Part shown: positions 5,779 through 13,011 of the stretch, in pieces
Layout of the letters: every line of letters starts with the position of its first letter
How positions within the stretch are numbered: the first letter of the stretch is position 1
From: DATLYB01 sp964502525
GTDB lineage: Bacteria > Bacteroidota > Bacteroidia > Chitinophagales > CAIOSU01
Assembly (NCBI GenBank): GCA_964502525.1
Contig: CAZCXH010000142.1
Span: 1 to 13,721 of the forward strand
Direction: 5' to 3'
Length of the DNA: 13,721 nucleotides
Position numbers and translations under genes: made by a program
Notes under the pieces: generated by a model
What the model was told of the DNA's origin: nothing
Seen by the model: the letters and a program-made list of their open reading frames with translations, nothing else
The model's database searches: none

Positions 5779-8217
5779 ATGGAAGCAGTAGCTGAAAAAC
5801 CCAAAGCACAGCAACCGGCTGTGAAAACTGCAAGACATATCCGCTCGGTGGTCGTGCTCGGCTCAGGCGTGATGGGCTCGCGCATCGCGTGCCACTTTGC
5901 TGGCATTGGCGTGAAAACGCTTCTGCTCGACATCGTCCCGCGCGACTTGCCGGAGAACATGAAGAACAACAAAGCCGCCCGTAACAAAATCACCAATGAT
6001 TCTTTGCAGGCTGCGCTGAAAGGCAGACCCGCTGCGATTTACGATCCGGCATTCGCTTCACGCATCACCACCGGCAATTTCGAAGACAACATGAAGGACA
6101 TTGCCGAAGTGGATTGGGTTTTCGAAGCGGTCATCGAGAATCTCGACATCAAGAAGAAGGTTTTCACCGAAGTTGAAAAATACCGCAAGCCCGGAACGAT
6201 TGTATCCACCAACACTTCCGGTATTCCGCTTCACAAAATGCTCGAAGGCAGAAGCGAAGATTTCCAGCGCAATTTCATCGGCACGCACTTTTTCAATCCT
6301 CCGCGCTACCTGAAACTGCTTGAAATCATTCCCACACCGAAAACCGACCCGTCATTGATTGACTTCATGATGGAGTATGGTGATAAATTTTTGGGCAAAA
6401 CGACCGTGCTCGCGAAAGACACGCCCGCATTCATTGCCAACCGCATTGGCGTGATGAGCGTGATGTCGGTGTATCATCTGATGAATGAAGTCGGAATGAC
6501 GATCGAAGAGGTGGACGCAGTTTCCGGTCCGATTTCAGGAAAACCGAAAACCGCCACGTTCCGCCTCGGTGATTTGATTGGTATTGACACGCTGGTGAAG
6601 GTTGCAAACAACGCGCAGGCTGATTGCGTGAATGACGAGATGCGTCACTTGTTTGTTGTTCCGGATTACATCAACAAGATGGTGGAGAAAGGCTGGACTG
6701 GCGACAAAGGCGGTCAGGGATTTTACAAAAAGACAAAAACAAAAGACGGCAAGAAAGAAGTTTTCGTGATTGACCCCACAACGCTTGAATACAAACCCAC
6801 TTCCAAGCCAAGGTTGGATGTTGTCGCTGCATGTAAGAATGTGGATGATTTGCGCGAGCGTCTCCGCATCATCTTCAAAGGCACCGACAAGGGAGCAGAA
6901 TTTTTGAAGAAGCTTTCTTCTTATGTCTATCAATATTGCACGAATAGAATTCCCGAAATCACCGATGACCTCTATAAGATTGACGATGCGCTGAGGGCTG
7001 GCTTCGCCTGGGAAATCGGTCCGTTTGAATCATGGGATGCAGTAGGTGTTTCGGAAGTGGTAAAGTACATGGAGAGCGTTAGCAAGAAGCCCGCGCAATG
7101 GGTGTATGAAATGCTCGCGAAAGGATGCGATTCCTTCTATAAGGTCGAGAAAGGTGTTCGGAAATATTATCACATCCCGTCAAAGTCATACAAGGAAATT
7201 CCGGGACAAGGCGCATATATCAATCTCGAAAATCTGCGCGGGCAGAAGCCCGTTTGGAAAAATGACGGCACCACTCTTCACGACATTGGTGATGGCGTGT
7301 TGAATCTCGAATTCCAATCGAAGATGAATTCGCTCGGACCGGAAGTGATTGAAGGTATTCAAAAATCAATTCAGATTGCCGAAGATGGAGGCTGGAAAGG
7401 TTTGGTGATTGCCAACAACGGACAGAATTTCTCCGTGGGCGCCAACCTGTTCATGATTGTGATGATGGCAGTGCAGCAGGAGTGGGACGAACTCGAACTC
7501 GCGGTACGCACGTTCCAGAACACAATTATGCGCGTACGCTATTCGGACATTCCCGTGGTTGTTTGCCCGCATAACATGACGCTCGGTGGCGGATGCGAGC
7601 TTACGATGCACGCTGACAAGGTGGTTGCTCATGCTGAAACGTACATCGGTCTTGTTGAAGTTGGCGTTGGCTTGCTCCCTGCAGGCGGTGGCACAAAAGA
7701 ATTTGTGCTGCGCGCTTCGGATTCATTCCAGAAAGGCGATGTTCAACTCAATCGCATCCAGGAAGCATTCGTAAACATTGCCACAGCAAAAGTTGCAACC
7801 TCCGCTTACGAAGCGATGAACATCAATATCCTGAAGAAAGACCGCGACATCGTGGTGGTGAATAAAGACCGTGCGATTGCCGAAGCAAAGAAAGAAGCAA
7901 TTCGCCTTTATGAAAGAGGTTACACTCGCCCCGTGAGACGTGAAGACATCACGGTTCTCGGCAGGACTGCCTTGGGTGGGTTGTATTCCGGCTCGTATGG
8001 TTTCCACTTCGGCAAATACGCATCCGAGCACGATTATTTGATTGCAAAGAAGATTGCTTATGTGGTTGCCGGTGGCGATTTGTCAGGAGAGCAAAAAGTG
8101 AGCGAACAATATTTATTGGATTTGGAAAGAGAAGCGTTCTTATCACTTTGTGGTGAGCAGAAGACGGTAGAGAGGATGCAGTTTATGCTGGAGAAGGGAA
8201 AGCCGTTGAGGAACTGA
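5779..8217 (+). CDS. fadN: 3-hydroxyacyl-CoA dehydrogenase / enoyl-CoA hydratase fusion (FadN type)
   Basis: 812 residues with the dehydrogenase first and the hydratase last, as in Bacillus FadN and opposite to E. coli FadB/FadJ. The Rossmann motif GSGVMG is at 28-33 with acidic D51. Dehydrogenase residues S143 or S147, H170 (GTHFFNPP), E182 and N221 (PAFIANR) are in place, and C-terminal dehydrogenase helices follow. The crotonase part begins near 500: oxyanion-hole FSVGANL at 551-557, GGGCE with E607, and E627 in LVEVGVG. E607 and E627 are 20 apart, as are Glu144 and Glu164 of rat hydratase. It catalyses two steps of beta-oxidation. The canonical GKPLRN end is intact, and its TGA is part of a heptad-repeat array. 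It is followed by an S23-like gene and fadA. Confidence 0.95.
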   Translation: MEAVAEKPKAQQPAVKTARHIRSVVVLGSGVMGSRIACHFAGIGVKTLLLDIVPRDLPENMKNNKAARNKITNDSLQAALKGRPAAIYDPAFASRITTGNFEDNMKDIAEVDWVFEAVIENLDIKKKVFTEVEKYRKPGTIVSTNTSGIPLHKMLEGRSEDFQRNFIGTHFFNPPRYLKLLEIIPTPKTDPSLIDFMMEYGDKFLGKTTVLAKDTPAFIANRIGVMSVMSVYHLMNEVGMTIEEVDAVSGPISGKPKTATFRLGDLIGIDTLVKVANNAQADCVNDEMRHLFVVPDYINKMVEKGWTGDKGGQGFYKKTKTKDGKKEVFVIDPTTLEYKPTSKPRLDVVAACKNVDDLRERLRIIFKGTDKGAEFLKKLSSYVYQYCTNRIPEITDDLYKIDDALRAGFAWEIGPFESWDAVGVSEVVKYMESVSKKPAQWVYEMLAKGCDSFYKVEKGVRKYYHIPSKSYKEIPGQGAYINLENLRGQKPVWKNDGTTLHDIGDGVLNLEFQSKMNSLGPEVIEGIQKSIQIAEDGGWKGLVIANNGQNFSVGANLFMIVMMAVQQEWDELELAVRTFQNTIMRVRYSDIPVVVCPHNMTLGGGCELTMHADKVVAHAETYIGLVEVGVGLLPAGGGTKEFVLRASDSFQKGDVQLNRIQEAFVNIATAKVATSAYEAMNINILKKDRDIVVVNKDRAIAEAKKEAIRLYERGYTRPVRREDITVLGRTALGGLYSGSYGFHFGKYASEHDYLIAKKIAYVVAGGDLSGEQKVSEQYLLDLEREAFLSLCGEQKTVERMQFMLEKGKPLRN

Positions 8218-8248
8218 GACTTTAGACGTGAGACTTTAGACGTTAGGT
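8214..8248. repeat. 5' heptad array of the S23 element at fadN/fadA
   Basis: Five 7-base units of form N-T-T/G-A-G-A/G-C/T occupy 8214-8220, 8221-8227, 8228-8234, 8235-8241 and 8242-8248. Within it TGAGACTTTAGACG (14 bases) is tandemly duplicated at 8215-8228 and 8229-8242. The fadN stop TGA (8215-8217) is inside the first unit. The array ends 2 bases before the S23 start codon. Confidence 0.88.
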
Positions 8249-8250
8249 AA

Positions 8251-8682
8251 ATGCACAATTTTAAACAGCTTACGGTTTGGCAGAAAACGAGGGAATTGGT
8301 GAAAGAAATTTATCGCGTTACAGCATCATTCCCTGCTGACGAAAAGTTTGGAATAACCAATCAAATCAGAAGAGCAAGCGTATCAATTGGCGCAAATATT
8401 GCTGAGGGAAGCGGAAAAGGTTCTCTGAAAGACTTCAACAGATTTCTTGATAACGCTTTGGGTTCAACTTTTGAAGTCGAAACCTTCCTGATTCTCTCAA
8501 ATGATTTAGGCTTTCTGAAGAATTCAGAATATGAAAGTCTAAATTCCAAAATCGGGGAGATTGGCAAAATGCTGAATGGTCTAAAGTCTAAAATCTACTC
8601 ACAAGTCGAAGAACCAAGCGAAGTATATCAGACCAAAACGTTTTGGCAAAAAGTGGAACAAAATCAAAATGAATTTATCTAA
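8251..8682 (+). CDS. Four-helix-bundle protein of the S23 / 23S rRNA IVP family (Avd-like), copy 1
   Basis: 143 residues. The family core covers about 1-115: LTVWQKTRELVKEIYRVT, FGITNQIRRASVSIGANIAE, GSGKGSLKDF and a final helix near IGKMLNGLKSKI. This is the TIGR02436/PF05635 pattern (VWQ..., QIRRA..SI..NIAEG). Relatives are encoded in intervening sequences of 23S rRNA and include the Avd accessory protein of diversity-generating retroelements; these are basic helical pentamers or bundles thought to bind nucleic acid. The C-terminal tail of about 28 residues after the core goes beyond the usual family end and starts at an internal heptad array (8579-8599). The stop codon lies in the 3' array. 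It is co-directional with fadN and fadA. Function here unknown. Confidence 0.93.
   Translation: MHNFKQLTVWQKTRELVKEIYRVTASFPADEKFGITNQIRRASVSIGANIAEGSGKGSLKDFNRFLDNALGSTFEVETFLILSNDLGFLKNSEYESLNSKIGEIGKMLNGLKSKIYSQVEEPSEVYQTKTFWQKVEQNQNEFI
8579..8599. repeat. Heptads inside the S23 copy 1 coding sequence
   Basis: GTCTAAA (8579-8585), GTCTAAA (8586-8592) and ATCTACT (8593-8599) continue the heptad of the 3' array but lie within the ORF. GTCTAAAGTCT (8579-8589) is the exact complement of the two AGACTTTAGAC copies in the 5' array (8217-8227 and 8231-8241), so it pairs better with the 5' arm than the outer 3' array does. Confidence 0.75.
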
Positions 8683-8711
8683 CATCTAAAATCTAATATC
8701 TCATGTCTAAC
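8677..8711. repeat. 3' heptad array of the S23 element at fadN/fadA
   Basis: Five consecutive 7-base units: ATCTAAC (8677), ATCTAAA (8684), ATCTAAT (8691), ATCTCAT (8698), GTCTAAC (8705). It begins in the last sense codon of the S23-like gene, includes its TAA, and contains the fadA ATG (8703-8705). The first fadA codons after ATG (TCT AAC) are thus repeat-derived. Confidence 0.88.
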
Positions 8712-9881
8712 GAAGCATACATCGTTGCCGGATACCGCAGTGCGGTAGGGAAGGCAAATCGCGGTGGTTTCAAATACTTGTCACCTGTTGATTTAGCAAA
8801 GGAAGTCATTGACCACTTGCTCAAGTCAGTTCCGCAGTTAGACCCGGAGCGCATTGATGATTTGATTGTCGGAAATGCAGTTCCCGAAGCTGAACAGGGT
8901 TTGCAGATGGCACGCTGGATTGCTTTGCGCTCATTGCCGCTTGGAGTTCCTGCGGTAACTGTGAATCGCTATTGCGGCTCAGGTGTGGAAACCATCAACA
9001 TGGCAACGGCAAAAATCCGCGCGGGTTTTGCTGATTGCATTATTGCGGGTGGCTCCGAGAGCATGTCGCTTGTGCCGACAGTTGGATGGAAAACAGTTCC
9101 CAACTATCATGTTGCGAAAGAATGGCCTCACTATTTCTTAGGCATGGGACACACCTCCGAAAAAATTGCGGTGGAGTTCAATGTCACGCGACTGGAATCT
9201 GATGAGTTTTCCTATCAGTCGCATCAAAAAGCGCTGAACGCAATAAAGAGCGGCTTCTTCAAAGATGAAATCGTTCCGGTGAAAGTGGAGGAAGTGTATT
9301 TCGCTGACGGCAAGAAGCAAAGCAAAACCTTCACGGTTGATACTGACGAAGGTCCGAGGACTGATACCAATATGGAAGCGTTGAGCAAACTAAAGCCGGT
9401 GTTCTCAATGGGTGGTGTTGTTACAGCAGGAAATTCTTCTCAGACTTCTGACGGTGCATCGTTCGTGATCGTAATGTCTGAAAGAATGGTGAAGGAATTG
9501 AATCTGAAGCCGATTGCCCGCATGGTGAATTGCGCGGCTGCCGGTGTTGATCCCAGCATCATGGGCATGGGTCCGGTGAAAGCAATTCCGAAAGTATTGA
9601 AGCAAGCCAATATGAAGTTGGACGACATTGACTTAATCGAACTCAACGAAGCCTTCGCAACGCAAGCTATCGCTGTTGTTAAGGAAGCCAAACTTGACCC
9701 GGCAATAGTGAACGTGAACGGAGGCGCTGTCGCACTCGGTCACCCGCTCGGCTGCACCGGCACGAAACTCACCGTTCAAATCGTCAACGAGCTCCGCAGA
9801 AGAAAAAAGAAATACGGCATGGTCACCGCCTGCATCGGTGGCGGTCAGGGTATTGCGGGGATTTATGAGCTGCTGAATTAG
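8703..9881 (+). CDS. fadA: Acetyl-CoA C-acyltransferase (3-ketoacyl-CoA thiolase)
   Basis: 392 residues, standard thiolase length. The acylated nucleophile is C91 in NRYCGSGVETINMA. The ELNEAFATQ signature follows near 312-320, with H347 in GGAVALGHPLGCTG and the proton-transfer C377 in ACIGGGQG. It performs the last step of beta-oxidation, releasing acetyl-CoA, and would work with FadN, whose gene lies upstream; trifunctional complexes of the two are usual. The ATG at 8703 sits in the last units of a heptad array; the family-conserved region starts at AYIVAGYRSAVGKA, so residues 2-4 (SNE) come from or adjoin the repeat. No clear terminator follows. Confidence 0.95.
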   Translation: MSNEAYIVAGYRSAVGKANRGGFKYLSPVDLAKEVIDHLLKSVPQLDPERIDDLIVGNAVPEAEQGLQMARWIALRSLPLGVPAVTVNRYCGSGVETINMATAKIRAGFADCIIAGGSESMSLVPTVGWKTVPNYHVAKEWPHYFLGMGHTSEKIAVEFNVTRLESDEFSYQSHQKALNAIKSGFFKDEIVPVKVEEVYFADGKKQSKTFTVDTDEGPRTDTNMEALSKLKPVFSMGGVVTAGNSSQTSDGASFVIVMSERMVKELNLKPIARMVNCAAAGVDPSIMGMGPVKAIPKVLKQANMKLDDIDLIELNEAFATQAIAVVKEAKLDPAIVNVNGGAVALGHPLGCTGTKLTVQIVNELRRRKKKYGMVTACIGGGQGIAGIYELLN

Positions 9882-9922
9882 GCGCAAGTACTGAGCAGGA
9901 AGTAGCAAGACGCGGCATAAAG

Positions 9923-10024
9923 TTATTTCCAATAATTTTTCATCATGTTGGCCACCCAATCCGGTTGCCTGATGTTTCCCTTTGGCGGAAGATCCCTGAA
10001 TACGGTCTTAAGTTTTACTTGCAT
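9923..10024 (-). CDS. Possible 33-residue protein of unknown function
   Basis: A short frame from ATG at 10024 to TAA at 9923, starting MQVKLKTVFRDLPPKGN and ending VANMMKNYWK. A good AGGAGG-like site lies 13 bases upstream. Another open fragment ends only 5 bases before it on the same strand, so they may form a small operon or be pieces of one broken gene. I do not recognise the sequence. The composition looks protein-like (Trp, Pro, charged residues), but the length makes it uncertain. Confidence 0.3.
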   Translation of the reverse strand: MQVKLKTVFRDLPPKGNIRQPDWVANMMKNYWK

Positions 10025-10029
10025 GGCTT

Positions 10030-10223
10030 TTATTTATCCTCCTTGTGCGGCTCGGCAAAATATTTATCGAGAAAATCGAGAAAACGCTTGTCTTCTTTTA
10101 ATAGTCATAGCTGCATGACTATTACAATCTTGATTAATCGTATTCTTTTTTTAAAATCAATTCCGTAATTTTCAGCGCGTTTATTGCCGGGTCATGGCAA
10201 AGAAGATGTAACCACACTTGAAT
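10030..10223 (-). other. Coding-like fragments in the fadA to hydrolase gap
   Basis: Two minus-strand stretches read like protein but lack start codons. One, 10223 down to TAA 10134-10136, gives IQVWLHLLCHDPAINALKIT then ELILKKEYD. The other, 10104 down to TAA 10030-10032, gives LLKEDKRFLDFLDKYFAEPH then KEDK. They are in different frames, and the palindrome 10099-10124 falls between them. This fits a small gene broken by frameshifts or insertion, but chance cannot be excluded. The remainder of 9882-10304 shows nothing else; the area just before the hydrolase ATG has TTGACA but no clear TAnnTTTG box. Confidence 0.25.
10099..10124. repeat. Perfect palindrome with 10-base arms
   Basis: TAATAGTCAT (10099-10108) and ATGACTATTA (10115-10124) are exact reverse complements around AGCTGC. 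It is symmetric, AT-rich and has no T tract, so it fits a dimeric-regulator operator or insertion-site scar better than a terminator. It is about 180 bases upstream of the hydrolase start and directly upstream (minus strand) of the small fragments. Confidence 0.6.
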
Positions 10224-10304
10224 TCAGGCATATTGATTTCGATCATTTGCCGAAACTCTAATAAGAGTTTCTCGTAAAAAGTTATTGACAGAATCAAAAC
10301 ACAA

Positions 10305-11522
10305 ATGAGGTTAGGACTCAGGTTTATCTTTTTCCTTGGTGCTTTTCTTTGCTTATCCACTACGGTGCACATCAGCGGAGCGTTGATGGGGCATGATGTG
10401 GTGAAGCCATCATTCCTGATCAACGAGCAGCACAATTACATTGACGATCTCGTTGTTTGCTCGAAGGATGAGCGCCTGGAAAAACTCATGGAGAAGTATG
10501 AAAAGTATTACCGCTTCAATGGCAGTGTGCTGGTGTCGTACAAGGGGCGCGTGATTTGCAGCCGGAGCATGGGATACAGCGATTTCTCCTCCAAACAACC
10601 GCTTGCTCCCGAGACTCCGTTTCAGCTTGCATCCGTCAGCAAGCAATTCACCGCTCTGGCAATCATGATGCTGAAGGAACAAGGCAAGCTTGATTTTGAT
10701 GATGAAGTGAAAAAGCATATTCCGCAATGGCCCTATGCGGGCATGACCATCCGCCATCTGCTTACGCATACCTCCGGGCTTTATAACTACATGTGGTTGG
10801 TTGAAAACAAATGGGATAAAGAGTATGCGCCCTACAATCATGAAGTGGTTGCCATGCTGATTAAAAATGACATGCCGCTGAATTTTGTGCCCGGCAGGTA
10901 TTTTTCATACTGTAACACTGGGTACGTAGTGCTGGCATACCTTGTTGAAAGAATTTCAGGACAATTTTTTGCCGATTTCCTGCATGACAATATCTTCGAA
11001 CCGCTCGGAATGAGCAACAGCTTTGCCTACAGCCAGTCCATGAACAGGCGGAACAGCGATAAAGTGAGCGGTTATCAAAAAACGCGCAGGGGATTCCGGC
11101 TGATTAATGAAACCATCAATGACGGCTGCATTGGGGACAAGGGGATATATTCTACCGCAGACGATCTCTATAAGTGGGATCAGGCGCTCTATTCGAATAC
11201 ATTAGTTTCAAAGAAAACCATGGATGAAGCGTTCACGATGGCAACGCTTCGCAACAAGAGACAAGTTTCTTACGGTTTCGGCTTCAGAATCGTTGACAAG
11301 GAAAACTCAAAAATGGTTTATCATCACGGGCTTTGGAACGGCTTCCGCACATCCATCGTAAGGTATGTGGACGATGAAAGCACCATCATCGTGCTGAATA
11401 ACACCAACTCAGACGCAAAGCATATTCTTGTAAGAGATATTGAGAGAATACTCCTGAGTGAAGAAGATATTCCTGCCGAAGAGTTGGCTAAGGCTTCCCT
11501 GATTGGAACCGAGGACGAATAA
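10305..11522 (+). CDS. Secreted serine hydrolase, beta-lactamase class C / PBP-like family
   Basis: 405 residues. The N-terminus (RLGLRFIFFLGAFLCLSTTV) is a hydrophobic signal peptide, so export to the periplasm is expected. All three motifs of the Beta-lactamase (PF00144) family are present: S110-V-S-K113 in QLASVSKQF (nucleophile and base), Y202-C-N204 in FSYCNTGYVVL, and H340-H-G342 in VYHHGLWNG. HLLTHTSGLYNY near 151-162 is also typical. Such proteins include esterases, D-amino-acid peptidases and carboxypeptidases, and true AmpC-like resistance is not implied. Its stop lies 2 bases from the convergent ilvC stop, with no terminator between them. No regulator adjoins it. Confidence 0.88.
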   Translation: MRLGLRFIFFLGAFLCLSTTVHISGALMGHDVVKPSFLINEQHNYIDDLVVCSKDERLEKLMEKYEKYYRFNGSVLVSYKGRVICSRSMGYSDFSSKQPLAPETPFQLASVSKQFTALAIMMLKEQGKLDFDDEVKKHIPQWPYAGMTIRHLLTHTSGLYNYMWLVENKWDKEYAPYNHEVVAMLIKNDMPLNFVPGRYFSYCNTGYVVLAYLVERISGQFFADFLHDNIFEPLGMSNSFAYSQSMNRRNSDKVSGYQKTRRGFRLINETINDGCIGDKGIYSTADDLYKWDQALYSNTLVSKKTMDEAFTMATLRNKRQVSYGFGFRIVDKENSKMVYHHGLWNGFRTSIVRYVDDESTIIVLNNTNSDAKHILVRDIERILLSEEDIPAEELAKASLIGTEDE

Positions 11523-11524
11523 CA

Positions 11525-12562
11525 TCACGGTCTCAGTTTTCGCACCTGCGCTCCCGCCTTCCAAAATTCCGACTCGCGCATTTCTTGCAATTCCTGTTCG
11601 AGTTTCTGACGATAGTTCGGGTCGCTGTTGGCTTCGATAACAATACGGGCTTGTTCGCCTGATGCCACGCTTTCATACAGCTCTTCAAACACAGGCTCCA
11701 CCGCCTTTCTGAACCTATGCCGCCAATCCAACGCGCCTCGCTGCGCGGTGGTGGAGCAGTTGGCAAACATCCAGTCCATTCCATTTTCCGCAACCAGCAA
11801 AATCAAACTTTCAGTCAGTTCCTCTACTGTTTCATTGAAGGCTTCGCTCGGCAGGTGTCCTTTTTTACGCAACAAATTATACTGAGCCTCAAGTATTCCT
11901 GCAAGCGCGCCCATCAGCGTACCACGCTCGCCTGTGAGGTCGCTATAAACTTCTTTCCTGAAATTTGTTTCAAACAAAAATCCTGAACCAATGCCGATAC
12001 CGAGAGCAATCACTTTGTCTTTTGCTTTGCCGGTTGCATCCTGGTAAATCGCATAACTCGCATTTAATCCTTTTCCCTGCAAAAATTTTCTGCGTAAGCT
12101 GGTGCCTGAACCTTTCGGTGCTACGAGCACTACATCAACATCTGTTGGAGGGACAATTCCGGTTTGATCGTTGTATGTAATCCCAAAACCATGAGAGAAG
12201 TAAAGCGTTTTTCCTTTGGTGAGCTGTTTTTTCAACGTAGGCCAAAATGCAATTTGTCCAGCGTCTGACAACAGGAATTGCAGGACAGTTCCTTTCTGCG
12301 CAGCTTCTTCGAGTTCAAACAATGTTTTGCCTTCCACAAAACCGTCTTTCACGGCTTTGTCCCAACTCTTTGTTCCCTTGCGCTGCCCGACAATCACGTT
12401 GAAGCCGTTGTCTTTCAGATTCAGCGCTTGCCCCGGCCCCTGAACGCCATAACCGAGAATGGCGATGGTTTCGTTTTTCAGAATGTCAAGCGCTTTTTTC
12501 AGAGGAAATTCTTCACGGGTAACAACTTCTTCTGTCACGCCACCAAAATCAATTTTTGCCAT
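11525..12562 (-). CDS. ilvC: Ketol-acid reductoisomerase
   Basis: 345 residues, a class I (short) KARI. It converts 2-acetolactate or 2-aceto-2-hydroxybutyrate to the dihydroxy acid with NAD(P)H and Mg2+, the second step of valine, leucine and isoleucine synthesis. The Rossmann motif GYGVQG is at 37-42, followed by a GQRKGTKSW cofactor loop. SHGFGI carries H124. Metal ligands are D208 and E212 in YSDLTGERG, and E244 and E248 in FNETVEELTE. The start MAKIDFGG lies 8 bases from the heptad array and 28 bases inside the end of the upstream S23-like frame. It is in an operon with ilvN, which lies upstream beyond the S23-like gene. Confidence 0.95.
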   Translation of the reverse strand: MAKIDFGGVTEEVVTREEFPLKKALDILKNETIAILGYGVQGPGQALNLKDNGFNVIVGQRKGTKSWDKAVKDGFVEGKTLFELEEAAQKGTVLQFLLSDAGQIAFWPTLKKQLTKGKTLYFSHGFGITYNDQTGIVPPTDVDVVLVAPKGSGTSLRRKFLQGKGLNASYAIYQDATGKAKDKVIALGIGIGSGFLFETNFRKEVYSDLTGERGTLMGALAGILEAQYNLLRKKGHLPSEAFNETVEELTESLILLVAENGMDWMFANCSTTAQRGALDWRHRFRKAVEPVFEELYESVASGEQARIVIEANSDPNYRQKLEQELQEMRESEFWKAGAQVRKLRP

Positions 12563-12996
12563 GTTATTCGTTTGTGGTTTGTGGTTAGTAGTTTGTCGTT
12601 TGTGGTTTTTTTGAATTTCTCACCTGTATGTTGTGGCGAGTTGAGATAGCTGATGAATTTACCTGACTTAGAAATAATTGTTTCAGTCAGTTTATAGCAC
12701 TCCTCAAATTTATCTCTCGTTATGTATCTCCAGTCCTGCGCCCGGTATAATTGAGATTGAACTTCACTGCAGGAATCAATTGCGATGCTCAAAAGATTGA
12801 TGAATTCCCTGTTTCCACCGCGTCCGAATCCTTCCGCAATGTTATCCATCACGGAATCCGCTACTCGTTTAATCTGGTCTTTAAATCCGAAGTCTTTCAC
12901 AAATAATCCCTTCTCCTTCAACACAAAAATTTTCAATGCAAGCTGCCTTGCCAGTTGCCAAACTTCCAATTCTTCATACCTTTTTATGGTAGCCAT
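12535..12996 (-). CDS. Four-helix-bundle protein of the S23 / 23S rRNA IVP family (Avd-like), copy 2
   Basis: 153 residues. The core of about 120 residues is canonical: YEELEVWQLARQLALKIF, FGFKDQIKRVADSVMDNIAE, GFGRGGNREFINLLSIA, SEVQSQLYRAQD, and a last helix ending near KFISYL. The remaining tail (from about 125) is read from the left heptad array: TTNDKLL and TTNHKRI are two 7-residue repeats, each specified by three 7-base units. The last codons come from ilvC in another frame, with the stop 28 bases inside ilvC. The gene is co-directional with ilvN and ilvC and separates them. It is more canonical than copy 1 and distinct from it. Function unknown; nucleic-acid binding is inferred from the family. 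Confidence 0.93.
   Translation of the reverse strand: MATIKRYEELEVWQLARQLALKIFVLKEKGLFVKDFGFKDQIKRVADSVMDNIAEGFGRGGNREFINLLSIAIDSCSEVQSQLYRAQDWRYITRDKFEECYKLTETIISKSGKFISYLNSPQHTGEKFKKTTNDKLLTTNHKRITWQKLILVA
12570..12607. repeat. Left heptad array of the S23 element at ilvN/ilvC
   Basis: Plus-strand units GTTTGTG (12570), GTTTGTG (12577), GTTAGTA (12584), GTTTGTC (12591), GTTTGTG (12598), then GTT and a T run. It lies between the S23 core and the ilvC ATG (12560-12562) and is translated as the tail of S23 copy 2. Bases 12587-12607 are the exact reverse complement of 13012-13032. Confidence 0.9.
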
Positions 12997-13011
12997 TACT
13001 TTTTAATATTC

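Larger units (their letters stand above)
8214..8711 (+). other. Composite unit: S23-like gene between inverted heptad arrays, inserted between fadN and fadA
   Basis: The unit comprises the array 8214-8248, the S23-like ORF 8251-8682 and the array 8677-8711. Read on the minus strand, the right array has the same heptad (GTTAGAC, ATGAGAT, ATTAGAT, TTTAGAT, GTTAGAT) as the left array on the plus strand. Gapless alignment of the arms matches 25 of 35 bases, and 12 of 14 in the inner part (8235-8248 against 8677-8690). It interrupts an otherwise standard fadN-fadA pair exactly at the stop and start codons. No transposase and no convincing target-site duplication are visible. Mobile origin is inferred. 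Confidence 0.6.

Noticed and set aside
8251..8682. Diversity-generating retroelement (because S23 resembles Avd)
   Set aside because: No reverse transcriptase, template repeat or variable repeat is visible in the window; only the protein-family relation remains.
8214..8711. CRISPR array or classic IS element
   Set aside because: Units are 7 bases, contiguous and without spacers; there is no Cas gene or transposase, and no clear target-site duplication.
10181..10435. Minus-strand ORF overlapping the start of the serine hydrolase gene
   Set aside because: Most of it is antisense to the signal peptide and N-terminus of a clear gene; it has no recognisable motif.
11518..11530. Terminator between the serine hydrolase and ilvC genes
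   Set aside because: The convergent stops are only 2 bases apart and no hairpin with a T tract is visible there.
12535..12996. Genuine 23S rRNA intervening sequence
   Set aside because: No rRNA sequence flanks either S23-like gene; both are inside protein-coding operons.
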